Assembly: GCA_964304625.1 (NCBI GenBank)
Contig: OZ199838.1
Location: forward strand, 13,454,001-13,518,000
Reading direction: 5' to 3'
DNA length: 64,000 bases
From: Kudoa neothunni
Taxonomy: Eukaryota > Cnidaria
Shown one piece after another: positions 34,938 to 48,279 of the stretch; the stretch's first letter is position 1; each line of letters opens with the position of its first letter. Below the pieces are notes generated by a model. It was not told where the DNA came from. It made no database searches and saw only the letters and a program-made list of their open reading frames with translations. Both the position numbers and the translations under genes were made by a program.

Positions 34938-36617
34938 CGTGATGAAGCTTAGCAATGAGATGGGCACGTGACCTAAACAAACCTTGAGATGCGAGTCTTA
35001 AAATTTCTTACCTCAAAGTTATCTATTTTACTTTTTGAAAATGTTTAATTGATGATTTCAGTCAAATCGAAAGTGAATGTATCCTAGATAATTATTTTTA
35101 CGCAATGTTTTTAAGGAATAAGTCATTTAAAGTTTGATACTCAAATAAAATTTTCAGCTTGATTAACATTTGATAATCAAAATTATTTTATAGTTATCTA
35201 TATAATCAATTTCAAACGTATCTTTTATAAATCGTAACAATTAAACAAAGCAGTAGTTTCAACACTACAGTGACTAATGTTTTTGATAGTCTCTTTCAAC
35301 TACACCGGTGCATGCGTGGGGGATTATAGAATTATATTTATTTCGCTTTCTCTACAGGTTATAGCGCTATTACAAACAAAATAACTCATAAAAAATGATA
35401 AGCTCGAGATGGAGTTGAATTTTAACTAAGGCAAATTCATGATCCTGTTTTGATGTAATTTTCCATATAGAAAATAATAAAAGGGAGAGAGATTCTTCGG
35501 TTAAACATTACGATTTTCAACTAGTTAAACACTATTCGAGTGCCACTTTTGGAATTTGCGAGTATCGAAACAAAGATTATGAGAAAATCACAATATTCCT
35601 CGACTTATCCCAAATACATTACCTTAACATATTTAAAAATTGTTGATTAAAAAATATCTAAATCACAAAAACCATTTAAATGCCTCAAATATATAAAGGT
35701 TGTTTAACAAAAAGTAATTATATTTATATCTACAGATGTATTTAAAAGTTAGAAGAAAAACTATTTAACATATAGATGAAGTGCAAGCAACAAGTCAAAA
35801 TAACTGATATCTTATAAAGTAAATATTATAGTAATAATCAATGATTATTCGAATTTTTGGGGTACGAACGCGTAACAAAAAGTTGATACTATCCAGCATT
35901 GTTGGCTAGTACGCATTTTTGCCTGTCCCGAAGGGATAACGTATTACTCGCCATTCATTGCATTCTATTCTTAAAAAAATATTAAGGTTATTATTTAACA
36001 TTTATGTGGCGCTAAAATAATAAAATAAATTTCAAAGAGCGAGTATCCGTTCAGAATTAAAAACAAATAATTTTTCTTGATTATTTTCAAACGGACGGAG
36101 ATCATACGTGCATCGGACTCTGGTAAAATAAGAATTAGGTCCAAATTTACAAACTATCTTTCTGAACTCAATCATTGAACAAACTATTCATTTGACTCTT
36201 TATGAAGAGTCATAAAAGAAGAATTAGAAAAAGCAAGCAAATGGGCGGTTTTCTAAGTCGCATACTCCGCTTATTAATTTTTAAACTCTAATAAATTAAA
36301 ATCAACATCAATCAGATCTAAAACCAATAGAAATGTCTCGTGAAACATTTTACGTAACAATTCCAATTAAACGTCATTCATATTCATCTCTATTTTATAA
36401 GCATAATACACTGAATTAGTCAACGGTTAATTAACGTGTGGAAGGTTGAATATGTTTCAAAAATTTAAGTTGTTTTTGAAAATATTGTCTTAAGATTTTC
36501 AACTTAATATATGATCAAAATTACTAATTACATTATAGCAAAAACAAACTTTACCAACTAGTTTGTACAAATCGAATGCACGCAGTGCGCAAAGTGCAAC
36601 AAGTTAGTCGGGAGGGA
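34938..36617. promoter_or_regulatory. Divergent GCN1-RFC3 intergenic region
   Basis: A 1,680-bp spacer between the minus-strand start of GCN1 and the plus-strand start of RFC3, so it must hold the promoters of both. I recognise no TATA box or other element with confidence in this AT-rich DNA. A less AT-rich stretch at 35860-35950 has no feature I can name. Confidence 0.45.
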
Positions 36618-38041
36618 ATGTCTCTGTGGATTGACAAATATCGTCCAAAGTCTTTACAGGAGTTAACCTATCACAAGGAACAAGCTCAGAATGTCGGGAA
36701 TATGGTAGTTTTGAGCCGGATAAATAATAATAATAGAATTCGTTAAGGTGAGAAAACTGGATTTCCCCCATCTGATCGTATATGGACCGCCTGGAGCTGG
36801 AAAAGCTACTAGAGTGCATTGTATTGTAAGAGAGATTTATGGAGAGGGTGTTGAAAAAATTAAACTGGACCAAAGCATATTTACAGTATTTTCCAAATTA
36901 ACAAATGGCTATTTATTGTATTTCCTGTTAGACTAATAGCGGCAAAAAAATTGAGTTGAATATTGTCTCAAGCGCCTACCACATAGAAATAAACCCCAGG
37001 TAGAATGACCATATTACAAAGAACAATTCTAATATCTATTGTTTTATAGTGAAGCCGGTTTGAACGACCGACTAGTGATCCAAGATCTCATTAAAAGTAC
37101 TGCTCAGTCGGTTCAATTGGTCTCATCAGCCCAAAAACCTTTCAAAAGTATTTTTTCAACCATATTATGATATCAAGTGACGTTGGCGCAGCTGTTGTAG
37201 TTAATGAAGCTGATAAATTATCTCGAGAAGCACAACATGCTCTAAGAAGAACTATGGAAAAATACGCCCATAGCTGTCGTCTGATTTTGGTTGCAGAATC
37301 TCTTTCACCCATTATTCAGGCTGTTCAAAGTCGTTGTTTGTGTTATAGAGTGGCTCTGCCTTCAGTGGATATAGTATCAATCTATTTGATAATCAATAGG
37401 ATGATTTTTTTCTTTTGAAGTTGGTTCAGGTTTTGAGTGACATATGCAGAAAACAAAATCTTAACATTACGCCAGAGTTTGCTGCTCGCATTGCGGCCGC
37501 TTCAGAGTGTAACTTGAGAAGAGCAATTCTCATGTGTCAAAATTGTCATTCACAACAGTATTTGGGAGTATTTTGCCGAATTTTTGAATTTGGTTCAGAT
37601 ATCCATTCACAAATGATCAAAATATCGATTTACCTGAATGGGAAATGTACATCAAGTTGGTTGCGAAAAGTATTGTGCAAAATCAATCGTCATCAGAGTA
37701 TTTTTTGTGTCGAAATTGATTTGGCGACGCTTTCGATTAGGATTGTTAATATTCGTAAAATGCTGTATCAATTGCTCACCAAATGCATTCCCCCTACAAT
37801 TATCCTTCAGGTAATATACAAAGAATTTGATTGTTCCATTTATTATACCATCCTTTAGAAACTATTAGATGAACTGTTGACATATTCGGACGATAACTTC
37901 AAGTTGAAGCTTATAGAAATTGCAGCTCAAAAAGAAGCGACTATGAAAATGGGTTCCAAGCCCATCTTTCATCTGGAAGCCTTTGTGGTTCATTTCATGT
38001 CTATCTACGCCTCCTACATCAAGGAAGGAATTCTAGGATAA
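36618..38041 (+). CDS. RFC3: Replication factor C subunit 3 (clamp loader)
   Basis: A small AAA+ subunit of the RFC complex, which loads PCNA onto primed DNA in the nucleus. Nine exons: 36618-36704, 36748-36885, 36932-36999, 37050-37147, 37192-37373, 37421-37557, 37599-37697, 37741-37810, 37859-38041. All eight introns are 41-50 nt with GT-AG ends. The exons give 1,062 nt, that is 353 residues; human RFC3 has 356. Markers in order: start MSLWIDKYRPKSL, Walker A YGPPGAGKAT (residues 41-50), GKKIELNIVSSAYHIEINP, VVVNEADKLSREAQHALRRT (Walker B with Asn for the first acidic residue), SRCLCYRVALPS, MLYQLLTKCIPPTIIL, and C-terminal FHLEAFVVHFM. Every junction keeps the frame and a conserved residue, so the model is strong and the gene looks functional. 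Confidence 0.95.
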
Positions 38042-38474
38042 ATTGTTTAACATTTTCCAAAAATAGTTGATCTATGTTGTGATATCATTTATCATTTGTC
38101 GTTTTTGAAATATTATTTGTATGTAAAATCAATTCTATTCAATAATTTCCAATAGCTTGTATTTTTAAGTTTTTCTCGCATCCTTCGCTATTAAAAATTT
38201 CAGCTTAAATTTTACGTGGAATTAATTGACCTGATTCATATGACAATTTCGCCACGAGCGATTAATCCGTCTCTGTATTAGGTCTTATACAGGAGTTGGC
38301 GCCAACTATTCAGTAAACTCTGGTAAAAGATGTAGAAAATTAGAACTTGAATCAAATAATAAATAGTCATGCTTGGCTAATGCAATCACCTTTTTTTAAT
38401 CAAACTTAACTAACACCAAAAAGTTCTTTAGTTTATTGTATAGGTATTTTAAACAAGGAACGTCAGGTCAATAA
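38042..38474. other. RFC3 3' flank
   Basis: AT-rich sequence with no gene. It must hold the RFC3 poly(A) site. It ends at the A preceding the Helitron-like element. Confidence 0.4.
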
Positions 38475-40394
38475 TCTACTGTATATATAAAGTTCTGTCT
38501 GTCAGTGTGTGTGTTTGCAGAAGTACGCTTGCGCCACGGAGAAACTTTTTGTAAACACAGCTTTTAGTTTGCATTTGAATAGATGATACCATTAATAAAA
38601 ATCGTTTAATTACTTAGAAGTATAAATATAATCAATACCGCAGTCGAAAGTATGGAATTTTCTGGTTGTTTACTCAATTAAAAGATCAAAAAGTACCTAC
38701 ATAATATTGATGTTTGTTTACTTCGGAGTGATAGTCAATTAAAATGAACTCTCACTCATTACATACAAAGAAAATCTTTTAATTATTATATAGAATGTTT
38801 TAAAAATGTTATATATGTCGTTTGGAGTAATTTTAAGACAAATAAAACTATTAACGTCGCATTTACAAGAGTTGTTGCATTTCCCTTAAAATTTGAAGCA
38901 TAACCAAATTATTTAGGATGTATTTTCACTTTTTAAGCGTTATGGATATAGTTAAGCGAAAAAAATTATGATCATTTTAGATAAAACACATAATTGGAGA
39001 TTACAAGTTGTTGTCATGTTGGAATAATTTGGGTCTTTATATGCATTCTAAAAACGATGTAAGATGTGTGTAGAGTTTTCAAATGATTAAATATTTATGA
39101 TAACTTCTTAAATTAAAATTTCTTTTTATCAAATATATCGATTGAGATTGAAACTACATTCGTCTTTTGACAAGTTTTTACTCATTTTTTGGTTCTCCTA
39201 AACTTTCTTGCAAAACAACTGGCATAACTAATTCGATAAGTTCCTACATTTTATGAGATAAGTTTTTAAATAATGTTTAAGTTCTTAGTAACCTAATTAT
39301 TCCCCGCCCCGCCCCGGACCTTAAGATTAATATTCGAATCAATATATAATTTTCTTTTCGCTAAAAATAATTCATTATGAGATAAAGATGCATGAAAATA
39401 TGTGACACTCAATTCTATATGTAGTTTAAGAATTTATATTCATTATTACTTTTGCACAAAATACAGTCCCCTCTCAATGATTGCCATGTAAGTTAATAAG
39501 AAATTATTAGTCTATTCGATTTAACCGATATTTTCACCAAGTTTTCGTTAATCTAAGAATAGTGCAATACGAAGAAATTTTTTAGGGCAATCAAACACTA
39601 GGTTTGTTTTCAAAAGGGTGCACTTTTTCGAGAAAACCAGTCGATATTTAAATATTTAAGCATTACTGTAATTTTTAAAACCAAAAACAACTTTACATTT
39701 TAGATTTAATCGTATTTTGATAATTAAATTTGTATATTTTTGAACCAGTAAGTATTATTGTTAAAAAGAAAAGTTTTGTTTATTTAAAAATTGGGAAATT
39801 AATTTAAAATAGTGAATACGTAAGTTACCACTCACAGATTTTTAAAACCTCATTAGCATCCCATATAAAATTGCAAAAAACAGAGTAACAATTAATATTT
39901 TTATTTCTGACACACCTTGGGTCGATTATATTTTTTTATCGTTCGTAGACTAATAATAAATTTTATAACTAAAAGGATTAATTTTTATCGTAAAATTTTG
40001 AAAAGAACTGAAAGTCCTATTAAAGTTACATAATGATTTTGTTAAGTGAATAAATGAACTTAAATCGTTAATTACATCATTCATAAAATTAAGTTGATTA
40101 TATTTTTGATCAATAATTTGTAAAATAAACTTAAAAATACTCATTAGTTTCTCATAATACCTCTATTTATATTTGACTGGAAAGTGTGCGCATAATTTTG
40201 TTTTTTTAATCATCACATTGCAAAAATAATGACAAGCTTTAAAATGCAATAATTAAAACAGAAAAATAAAATTTACAGGGTTTAAGGTGCTATTTAGATT
40301 AAAGCTTCCGTAGAATTTTTCAATTCAGAAATATAATTAAAAGTTAAAATTTTCCATCACATAATGCCAGGCAAAGCTGGGCATTAGCGCTAGT
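38475..40394 (+). mobile_element. Non-autonomous Helitron-like element
   Basis: The left end TCTACTGTATATATAAAG begins with TC directly after an A (38474). The right end is CTAGT directly before a T (40395), preceded by a hairpin at 40367-40387 (ATGCCAG, loop, CTGGGCAT with one bulged G) about 6 nt upstream. TC start, 3' hairpin, CTRR-type end and insertion between A and T are the Helitron hallmarks, and no inverted repeats or target duplication are seen. The 1.9-kb interior is AT-rich and encodes no Rep/helicase. Confidence 0.65.
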
Positions 40395-40402
40395 TAATAA
40401 TA

Positions 40403-41085
40403 CAATGGGTGACGTGTAATTCGTAATTTGAGAAAATGTTACAAAATTAACGTAAAAATAAGATTATAATTTGTTAGTTATTTCTCAAGCTATTTAAAAA
40501 CATTTATTTTACCGTTAAACATATAAATAAAATATTTTTAAATTAATTAATTATGTTTTGTATGGATTATTTTGTGGTGACGTGTGGTTCGTAACTTTTC
40601 ATGTGCGTTGAGATTTCCATTTTCGATTAATGGCAAAATGGATGACAGAAATAAAATCTGAGTTTGGACATTAAAAGAGAAATATGAAATAATAAAGTTT
40701 TTCCAAAACCAGGGGAGACATGAAGCGGAAACAATCTTTGAAAATGGCGCCAATATTAGTGATTTTATAAGTGATGTTAACTGTCACAGAGATGACTAGT
40801 TTCATAAATATGACTATAGAGCACGAGAAATTATTCCGTTCTAAATTGCCTCCCTCATTTGTCTGATTAAGACATTATTTGAAATATCATTGTTTAAATA
40901 GTTATAAACATGAAACGGACGTTGAATGAGAAGTAGATAATTCATTTGTCAGAAAACTTATAAATATTACTATAATTGAGTAATTTCCCCAAAAATAATT
41001 GACCATTATAGCTGATTTATAGCATTTTTTCCTCCCTAGTATCTCGCGCGCAATCTTAGAAATTACGAACCCCCGTCATCCATTT
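40403..41085 (+). mobile_element. Short pogo-type element with a helix-turn-helix remnant
   Basis: Between TA sites (40401-40402 and 41086-41087) the ends are inverted repeats: CAATGGGTGACGTGTAATTC and, read inward, AAATGGATGACGGGGGTTCG, both continuing GTAATTT. Inside at about 40637-40795 the plus strand reads MDDRNK, a stop, then WTLKEKYEIIKFFQNQG and EAETIFENGANI, which is like the CENP-B-type N-terminal domain of pogo/Tigger transposases. The DDE domain is missing, so this is an internally deleted copy. It starts 8 bp after the Helitron end. Confidence 0.6.
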
Positions 41086-41495
41086 TACTTGATAGGTTAT
41101 AATTTTAGCTAGTTTTCCGCATAAAACCCTCCATAGCAATATATCTCGAGCAATAACAAATGCTCAAATTGTTACACAATGATTTATCTAATACATTTTT
41201 GTTGCTCATGTTACTGTAGTCATGCAACAAGACATTAAGATCATTACAACCCGAACTCAGTGGGCTATTGTGCGAAATGTTACTATTATTACGACTTCAA
41301 TCTTAAAATGGATTACAAAAATTAAACGTTTAACTTGGAGAGATGAACGTCTCACTTCAAACTATTAAGTTACATTTACGCGAAAAGAGAATTACGCAGA
41401 GGAAAAACGAGATTTTCATTAATACAAATTTAAATCTCTACATATTTTATCTATAATAATGTGTTAAATCTGCACAACAAGAATAGAGGATAAAA

Positions 41496-42528
41496 CTATT
41501 CCCATAATTTTAACGTGCTATCCAATTCCGTCAAACAATCCTCAATATATTCGCAATCAGAGCATGCTGCTTTCCACAGTGAAGATTTATCATGAATTAT
41601 TTTGATAGATGTAGTTTCAATCACAATACACAAATCGTGGCATCTAAAACACCATCCTTATTAGTTAAATAGAATAGGAGATTTACGTTTTCAATAGATC
41701 GTTAAAGAACTGTATGTAAAATGACTTATCATTTTTGGATTCATTCGTCGTGTCAAAAAGATAATCAGTGTAATTAATTAAACTGGAGAGGTGTCCGCTT
41801 TCAACAAATTTTTTGGGAAAGTCAACAGGATCCAAAACAAGAATATTCGAAAAGTAACGAATAATATTGTCCTTAGGACCTGAACATTTTCCAACAAATA
41901 ACATATTTGGAAGAATCGTTTCCAATAAAGACTTAAATTGCTCTTGAGACTTCATTTGAGGGTAGATTTCAAGTGAACCGCTCAATAATGACGATAGTGT
42001 GTCCAAAGATGCAAAAAATAAACGTAAATCTCGTTGATTCTTGGTGTATTCCGTTACCATTGTGAGGAAATAGTATCCAAAACCTTGTTGAAAAGCCCTG
42101 TCTTGGCAAAATTGGTTGTTGGCGAAACAGTACTTGAGAATATTTAAAATTATCAGAGTGCATTCATTAAAATTGTTGGAAGTGGTGTGTTGAAGTAGAT
42201 TAATGATATCTTCAAGACCTCCAACACAGAAAAATATCTTTGAATAATCTACATTTTCTACCAGCTCATTAAACACGTCAAGTTCATCGCCGAAATTCCC
42301 ACCCACATCCGCATTGTTATTGTAAAGTTCCCTCTTCAGGTATGTCCATAAATTTTTTATTTTATTAACCATATCCACTGACATTGTTGAGATCGCATCT
42401 TCAAGCCATTTTTGGTCACGCTCACATAGAGGTTTTGTGGAGACGACTTTTTTGTCTCCTAATGCAAGCGTCTCCTTGTATAGTTGTTGTATATTTTTAA
42501 TTTTTTTCTCTTTTGATGAGTTTTCCAT
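41496..42528 (-). CDS. HSPBP1: HSPBP1/Fes1-like Hsp70 nucleotide exchange factor
   Basis: A cytosolic armadillo-type protein that releases ADP from Hsp70. Two exons: 41687-42528 and 41496-41643, joined by a 43-nt GT-AG intron (41644-41686), giving 329 residues. Family features: a charged N-terminal helix (KKIKNIQQLYKETL), then KWLEDAISTM, NVDYSKIFFCVGGLEDIINLL (family: NAxDFxxLGGLxxLV), NNQFCQDRAFQQGFGYYFLTMV, RLFFASLDTLSSLLSG (family: KALxAISxLVR), NIIRYFSNILVLDP and, in exon 2, WKAACSDCEYIEDCL near the end, as in HSPBP1 C-termini. Human HSPBP1 is about 360 residues. Similarity is low but the repeat order fits. The other possibility is another small ARM protein; Fes1/HSPBP1 is the best reading. 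Confidence 0.72.
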
Positions 42529-43373
42529 CTCTTTTGGTAAGGTTTACCGTATGCGCGAGATGTTTCTACTTAATTCCATTATAAATCATTTTGTCACGTG
42601 GTTAATCATCAGATCATTGCCTTCATTTTTGGATGTATTTTTCAAATCGTAAATTAATTTTTTCAAATATTGAGAATATGATAAATCAGTATAACGATAA
42701 TTATTTGTAAGAATAATGAGAGATTTTTTGTGGACAAGTTAATTTACAAAACTGAATCTATTTTTTTTAACTTCAAGGCTGTATTTGTATTGAATGATCA
42801 TCCCATAAAACATAACTCTTTTTATATTTTAGTTGGTTTATAATGAATTGGTAGTTGAAATTATGCCCATAATAATTTTCACACATTTTTTAAATAATTA
42901 CGAATTTTGAGATCCCTGTTTTTAGCTTTATGTGTGATTTAAGTTTAGTGAGGGGAAACACAAAGGTAAATTAGAAGTTTCCATGAAGTAAATACTTGCT
43001 GTAACTTTATATTTTTTATGCCAATCAATTGATTGTAGTTTTGTTAATTATATTTTATAACATTATTTATTATATTAATTTAATTACTATTTTACAAAAT
43101 TGTATTTTCGAAAACATTTCTTAAATTAAAGCTATTGAAAATTTACTAGAACATTTAAGACCGATAAAATTGGTTGACATGTGACAAAAACGACCAAATG
43201 TGATAAAACAGTCTTTTAGAATTTTAGAAAAATTTCGATTCTCTATAATCAGTTTTCATCTTATATCCAAATGATAAACTTTTGATAAAATTGGGAAACA
43301 TTTATTAAAAAATGTATAAAGAATATTGCATTATTATTATTATTATGAATAATATCGAATTTATTTAATTCTC
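42529..43373. other. Upstream flank of the HSPBP1-like gene
   Basis: AT-rich, no gene recognised. It should contain the promoter of the minus-strand HSPBP1-like gene. Confidence 0.4.
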
Positions 43374-45227
43374 TAGTGTATGGGCTCTCAACCAGATATA
43401 ATTTTAAATGGCAGGGGGTAAATTAAGTTATTTCAAACAAGGATAGGGGCAATTTTTGCATAAATAGTTTGGTGATGTACTTCAGGATTAATAAGGAATT
43501 TTATCATTCGGGGCTATAAAACTCAGTAAGTAGACAAAAATGCTTAAAATTTTTTCCGGAATAAGTATTTAACAACTGTTTATAAAACTATTATCAGTCT
43601 CTTTCTTTTATGCCTCGTCGTTATTTTAGTGATGTAGCCTAATAAGAATATTAATATTTAAGATGACTATTTTCGTGGTGGATAGTATGAAAATTACATT
43701 ATTTTAACTATTTTTAATTATTTCTGGCCTCTAAATGAAAAAGTACGGGTCAGAAATCATTTGACTTAACAAAATCTAAAAAATTAACTTTGTAGACAGC
43801 CTAGGAGTGAGGGTTCATGGGATTAAAATTGTCATGGCACAAGCGTACATGCTTTTTGAGATTAGAATTTACCTTGCAAAAGGCCTCTCTCATAGCTAAA
43901 CCAATATAAACCTTAAGATAAACATGAATTTTAATTTTAATTCAACCGTCTAACGATCATAAAAACGACCTCTCTCCAACGATCATTGGGGGTCGAATCG
44001 ACTCCACATTTTTATTTTATTTTCCTTTAGTAACAAATATTTTGTTTCAATTTATAAAATATGTAAGAAATCTATCGACAAAATTTTGAGTAAATTAAAG
44101 TTTATTAGCCCATTAATCTTCGATAATCCGTAATTGTACGGATTCAGACGACTTCGCCATATATCGTTAATATTACATATTGGGAAAACGGCGGCTACAT
44201 TATGAGATGAGATTCATCTATACAAACTAATTTAATGACGATAGTTATTATAACTTTTGCGAAACTTTACTGAAATTAAAACGAACATAAAAGGTAGCTT
44301 TATGACTTAGTGCACACAAAAAATGACGCAATCGAAGGTTCAACCATAACATAACACTACCTATGTAATATATTATTTCCCGTGGATTAATTTTTTATCA
44401 ATTTTGAAAAAATTAATGCAATATCTAACTGAATGGTCGCTGAAAAAATTGGGTTTGCACAATCCACAAATAACTGCAATCAAGCATTGATTTGACTCTC
44501 AACGACGTATAGATTGTTGGGTCCGGCGGAGAGTTCAAAAAGATACTTTCTGTGCTTGTTCTTGATGTAGATCTTTTTGTAAGATTCTAAACTAACCTAT
44601 ATTTTCTAATAAATGAAATATCGTATATATCCAGATCTTCGTCATCAGTTTCTTGAAAGACATTTTCAGTTATATCATCCTCATATTCACTACCAGAAAA
44701 CTCATCGTTATAAAAAATTAAATTAAAAATCCATAGACATTCTTCTGATAATAAATTAATACTGAAGAAAAATAAAGTGTACACTATCCAGTGCAATCGA
44801 TTACCGAAATTGCACATGAGCAATGTTCGATTAGGTTGCGTAAGATTAGTTCAAGGATTAATTTCGGGTTTCCTTAGAATTCTGTCGTTAAAATTTTTTA
44901 ATATCTTACATAACAAATTTAATGAAATTTATGTGCAAAATGATGAAATAAAAATGTGGGGTCGATTCAACCCCAAATGATCGTTAGAGGGTATCCTTCG
45001 AATTTTGGTTACATATAAAAACCTAAATTATCCAATTATCCTCAATTACATAGAAGAATATATTTATAAAGAATAACTTGAATTCAAGAACATTAGAATT
45101 AAGGTAGAAAAAATTATATGTTACTCAATTTTACTTTGGGGTCGATTCGACCCCCCCCCCCCCTCCCAGTATCGTCAGAGGGTCATGGGGGTAAATTTGG
45201 GGAAAACGGCTGAGAACCCATGCTCTG
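43374..45227. mobile_element. hAT-like MITE holding piggyBac ends
   Basis: The ends are imperfect inverted repeats, TAGTGTATGGGCTCTCAACC (left) and CAGAGCATGGGTTCTCAGCC (right, read inward), 15 of 20 alike and similar to the CAGTGGTTCTCAACC ends of many hAT elements. I see no 8-bp target duplication, so boundaries are tentative. The interior is occupied mostly by piggyBac-type sequence. Confidence 0.45.
43946..45181. mobile_element. piggyBac-like sequence, two left and two right ends
   Basis: Two inward left ends, CCGTCTAACGATCAT at 43946 and CCTCTCTCCAACGATCATT at 43969, face two right ends at 44991 (read inward CCCTCTAACGATCATTTGGG) and 45181 (CCCTCTGACGATACTGGG). Next to them are palindromes GGGGTCGAATCGACTCC (43989), GGGGTCGATTCAACCCC (44959) and GGGGTCGATTCGACCCC (45138). 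One copy inside another, or a tandem partial duplication, would explain this. TTAA flanks are not preserved. A minus-strand open stretch at 44587-44823 has an acidic run (EYEDDITENVFQETDDEDLD) as in piggyBac N-termini, but is short. Confidence 0.55.
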
Positions 45228-46935
45228 ATGAATATGGGATAAAAAACTACTCTAATGGGACTTGGTTCATTGAATAATTCATTATTTATAATTTCAAAAC
45301 TTTCTAAGATTACGTGTATTCCTTCGAAATAATATTATTTACAATATAACATAAAATAAAAAATTTAAACTATAGTATTGACGAAACTATACATTTTTCA
45401 CCTTCAATGAATCGGAGGTAGAAAAATACCCTCCAATTTTCTTGGCGAAAATTAAAGATGGGATAATGTTTAGACTAAATGATGAGGTTTATTATTTTCT
45501 GTAATCTAGATTATATGATATAACGCTTACCAATATTAAATAAAACTTGTGATTCTGCATACAAATGAGTTTTTGAAAATTGTAGCGAAATTATTATATG
45601 ACCCACTGATAAAGAGAAACATGACAACCCAAAATCCTAAAAGGCTCTAATTCTTATTCCAAGGATATATAATTGACAAAACTCTCGAATTAAAATATCA
45701 AGATGCAAAATTTACGAAATAAGATTGAGTAAAAAACTAACTTTGTTTTCTCAATATGCAAAAATACTGCTGTAAGACCCATCTAATGAATGTGTGTGAA
45801 TCTTGTTTACATTATATACGGTTTATTTATAACACAAAAAACGGGCTAAACAGTTATGTAGTTCATTATTTTAATTTTATGTCTCAATTAGTACAACACA
45901 CGGTAAATCGAAATCGGACTTAAAGCTAATGCGACAGTTATTTACGAACAAGGTACTTTTGGGATTATCGAAATTATTAATGAATTTATTTACATTTTAA
46001 CATATTATTCTTTTTTTATATCCATTAAAAATTTCAATATTTCTTCTTATGTAACTTTTTTGAAGTAAATCATAAAACAAAAATCCATAGTATTTTTCTA
46101 TCCCAAGGCTCATTGGAATGCAATTGATTTTCGGTGTATTAGAGGTTTAAAAAATAAATTTTTCAAAATATGTCAGTTTTTGTAGCGATTATCTAAATTT
46201 TTATAATTAACCAAAAAACGGTGTTTTAGCCTTATATCCAATCGCACTCTGTTAAGATTGCCATTGACCGAGAGAAGGGCGGATGATTCATTACCCCATT
46301 CTACACTTTCTGATATAAATTTGTCTTGAAATTTCTAAGTTAATCAAAAAAATATTAACATAAATAAATCTAACTAAAATAAAGTTCTAATATGTTCTAT
46401 TGATTGAAAAATTAAAAGATATGTTAATCATCGTACACATAAAAATTATATTAAAAAAAAGTCAAACCTATTCCATGAACTTGAGTTATATATTTAGATA
46501 TCTAATTTTTATTTGAAAACAACAAAATGGGTAAATACTTTGAATTTACTTTATTATCTGTTTTCTAAATATCTAGGATTATAAAAAAATAATTTGTGAG
46601 GAATATTTTATGTAAAAAAAGAAAAACTATAAAAACAAATATTCTCTAAAAATATTGTTGTAGATTTGTTAGTTTCATGTTAAACAAATAATTACAGATT
46701 ACAACAATTTTGGACGAAAAGGGTTTTAATAATGTTAAAAAAATACATTTCTACGTGTTTCAGTTATTTATATCGTTATATATTCAATTTCTAATAAATA
46801 ATAAAAAACTAAGATATATTTTTAAAGTAATATTCTTTATCTATTAGGTCTGTCTATAAATTTTTACAATTTTTAATAGAATTTATTAAAGCATTTATTT
46901 TGTAAGTCGAATTAAAATATTTGTTAGAGCTTATA
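45228..46935. other. AT-rich spacer, nothing recognised
   Basis: No coding sequence, repeat pair or RNA gene that I can support in this 1.7-kb stretch. Confidence 0.4.
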
Positions 46936-47703
46936 TTAACCCATTCAGGGTCCAATATTTAAATTTCCAAAAAACTAATAATCTAAGTTTAAAGTGGTAT
47001 TTTAAAAATGCATCTAAATTATTATTGATTCAAAGTTATATTTTCACATGAAAATGTATGAATTATCAAAGGGCCGAAAAGGGAACGAAAACCTACCTAA
47101 GTGCGATTTCCTAATTAAACGTTATGCCATAGTGTACGCGAAAAATAATTGGTTTTGTATCAATTAGAGAGAAAACTATTATTTATTATGAAAATCCAGT
47201 GAGCATTAAACACGATTATAATTTTTAAAATTTCGGCACAATTAGATAGCCTTATTTTCACAAATAACACTTCGTATCTTTTCTTCTTGGCGTTAGCACT
47301 CATAATAGGTCGAATACATATTGGCACAGCATGAATGTTTGTGATGGATTATGATTTTTGTCAAAATAATTTCTACTGACAAAATTTACTACAATTTATC
47401 CAGTATGATTTAATATATTGTTTCTCTTTAAAAAAATGAGCATTTCTCAAAAATTAACTGCTGTCAGCAATATCATGCCGGTAAAATGAGGTCATTACCA
47501 TTTTTAGAGCAATTTCTTATTTTGTAGCATGAGACAACTTCTTTACGTTATCAACACCACCCATATCCTTGTTGTACATATGAAATTTGAGGCGGTTTGA
47601 TCGACACATTGCGCCTTTTTGTCCTACAATGACGTGTTACATGTAGAATTGGTTCAACAATAAGTGAAATGCTAAGAAAAGTAACAGGTTTCGTACCATA
47701 CCG

Positions 47704-48279
47704 TTAAATACAATTAACTTCAATTCTACCATCTAAGAAATATTCATAGTAGCCTTGAAGGTTTATCCTCATTAATTTTGAAAGTGTCATTGGATAGCTC
47801 GACGTTCGGTTCATTCTTACTGATCGGGTATTACTAACATTTCTGTTCAATTCAACCAACAATTTGCATGAGTTGAAAAAATGGTCAAAGTAGGCATGAC
47901 ATACCTCTATCCTTTGGCCCGTCGACAAACTTTAGCATGACATTTCCACCTTGGACAAAATTTTTGATGTGTATTTCAGTCATATATATATATATATATA
48001 TATACATATACATTGAAAATATAAATACACCATCAGAAGGAGCTAAACCTCAATGTTGAATGTTTAAACCCGAAACGATCAGCTTTCTCTTCATATACAT
48101 TTTTCACGATTCATGGTCAATATATGGGAGTATCTGTTCATCAACAGATAAGATGTGAAAATATCTAAATTTATTGAAATTTTAGTCACCCTTCTAATTA
48201 TCGATCTCGTCTTGAACAGCTTATTATCCTTATCAAGCCTAAAATTATTATTATTATAGTAAATGTCCGCTTTTACCAA
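47704..48279 (-). pseudogene. piggyBac transposase fragments
   Basis: The piece at 48091-48279 reads RLDKDNKLFKTRSIIRRV, like the family segment DKLYKxRPLLxxL. The piece at 47704-47928 reads YFDHFFNSCKLLVELNRN then TRSVRMNRTSSYPM, like DNFFTSxxLLxxLxxxGxxxxGTxRxNRxxxP; the final catalytic Asp position (D in DNFF) is present as DHFF. The two pieces are in family order on the minus strand and are broken by frame changes. Confidence 0.7.
47982..48004. repeat. (AT)n microsatellite
   Basis: About 23 bp of uninterrupted AT dinucleotides inside the piggyBac-like element. Confidence 0.9.

Noticed and set aside
35860-35950. Less AT-rich patch in the GCN1-RFC3 spacer, possible RNA gene
   Set aside because: No stem arrangement or promoter boxes that I could support.
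45151-45163. Run of 13 C in AT-rich DNA
   Set aside because: It lies at the arm of a piggyBac palindrome and is best explained as slippage there, not as a separate feature.
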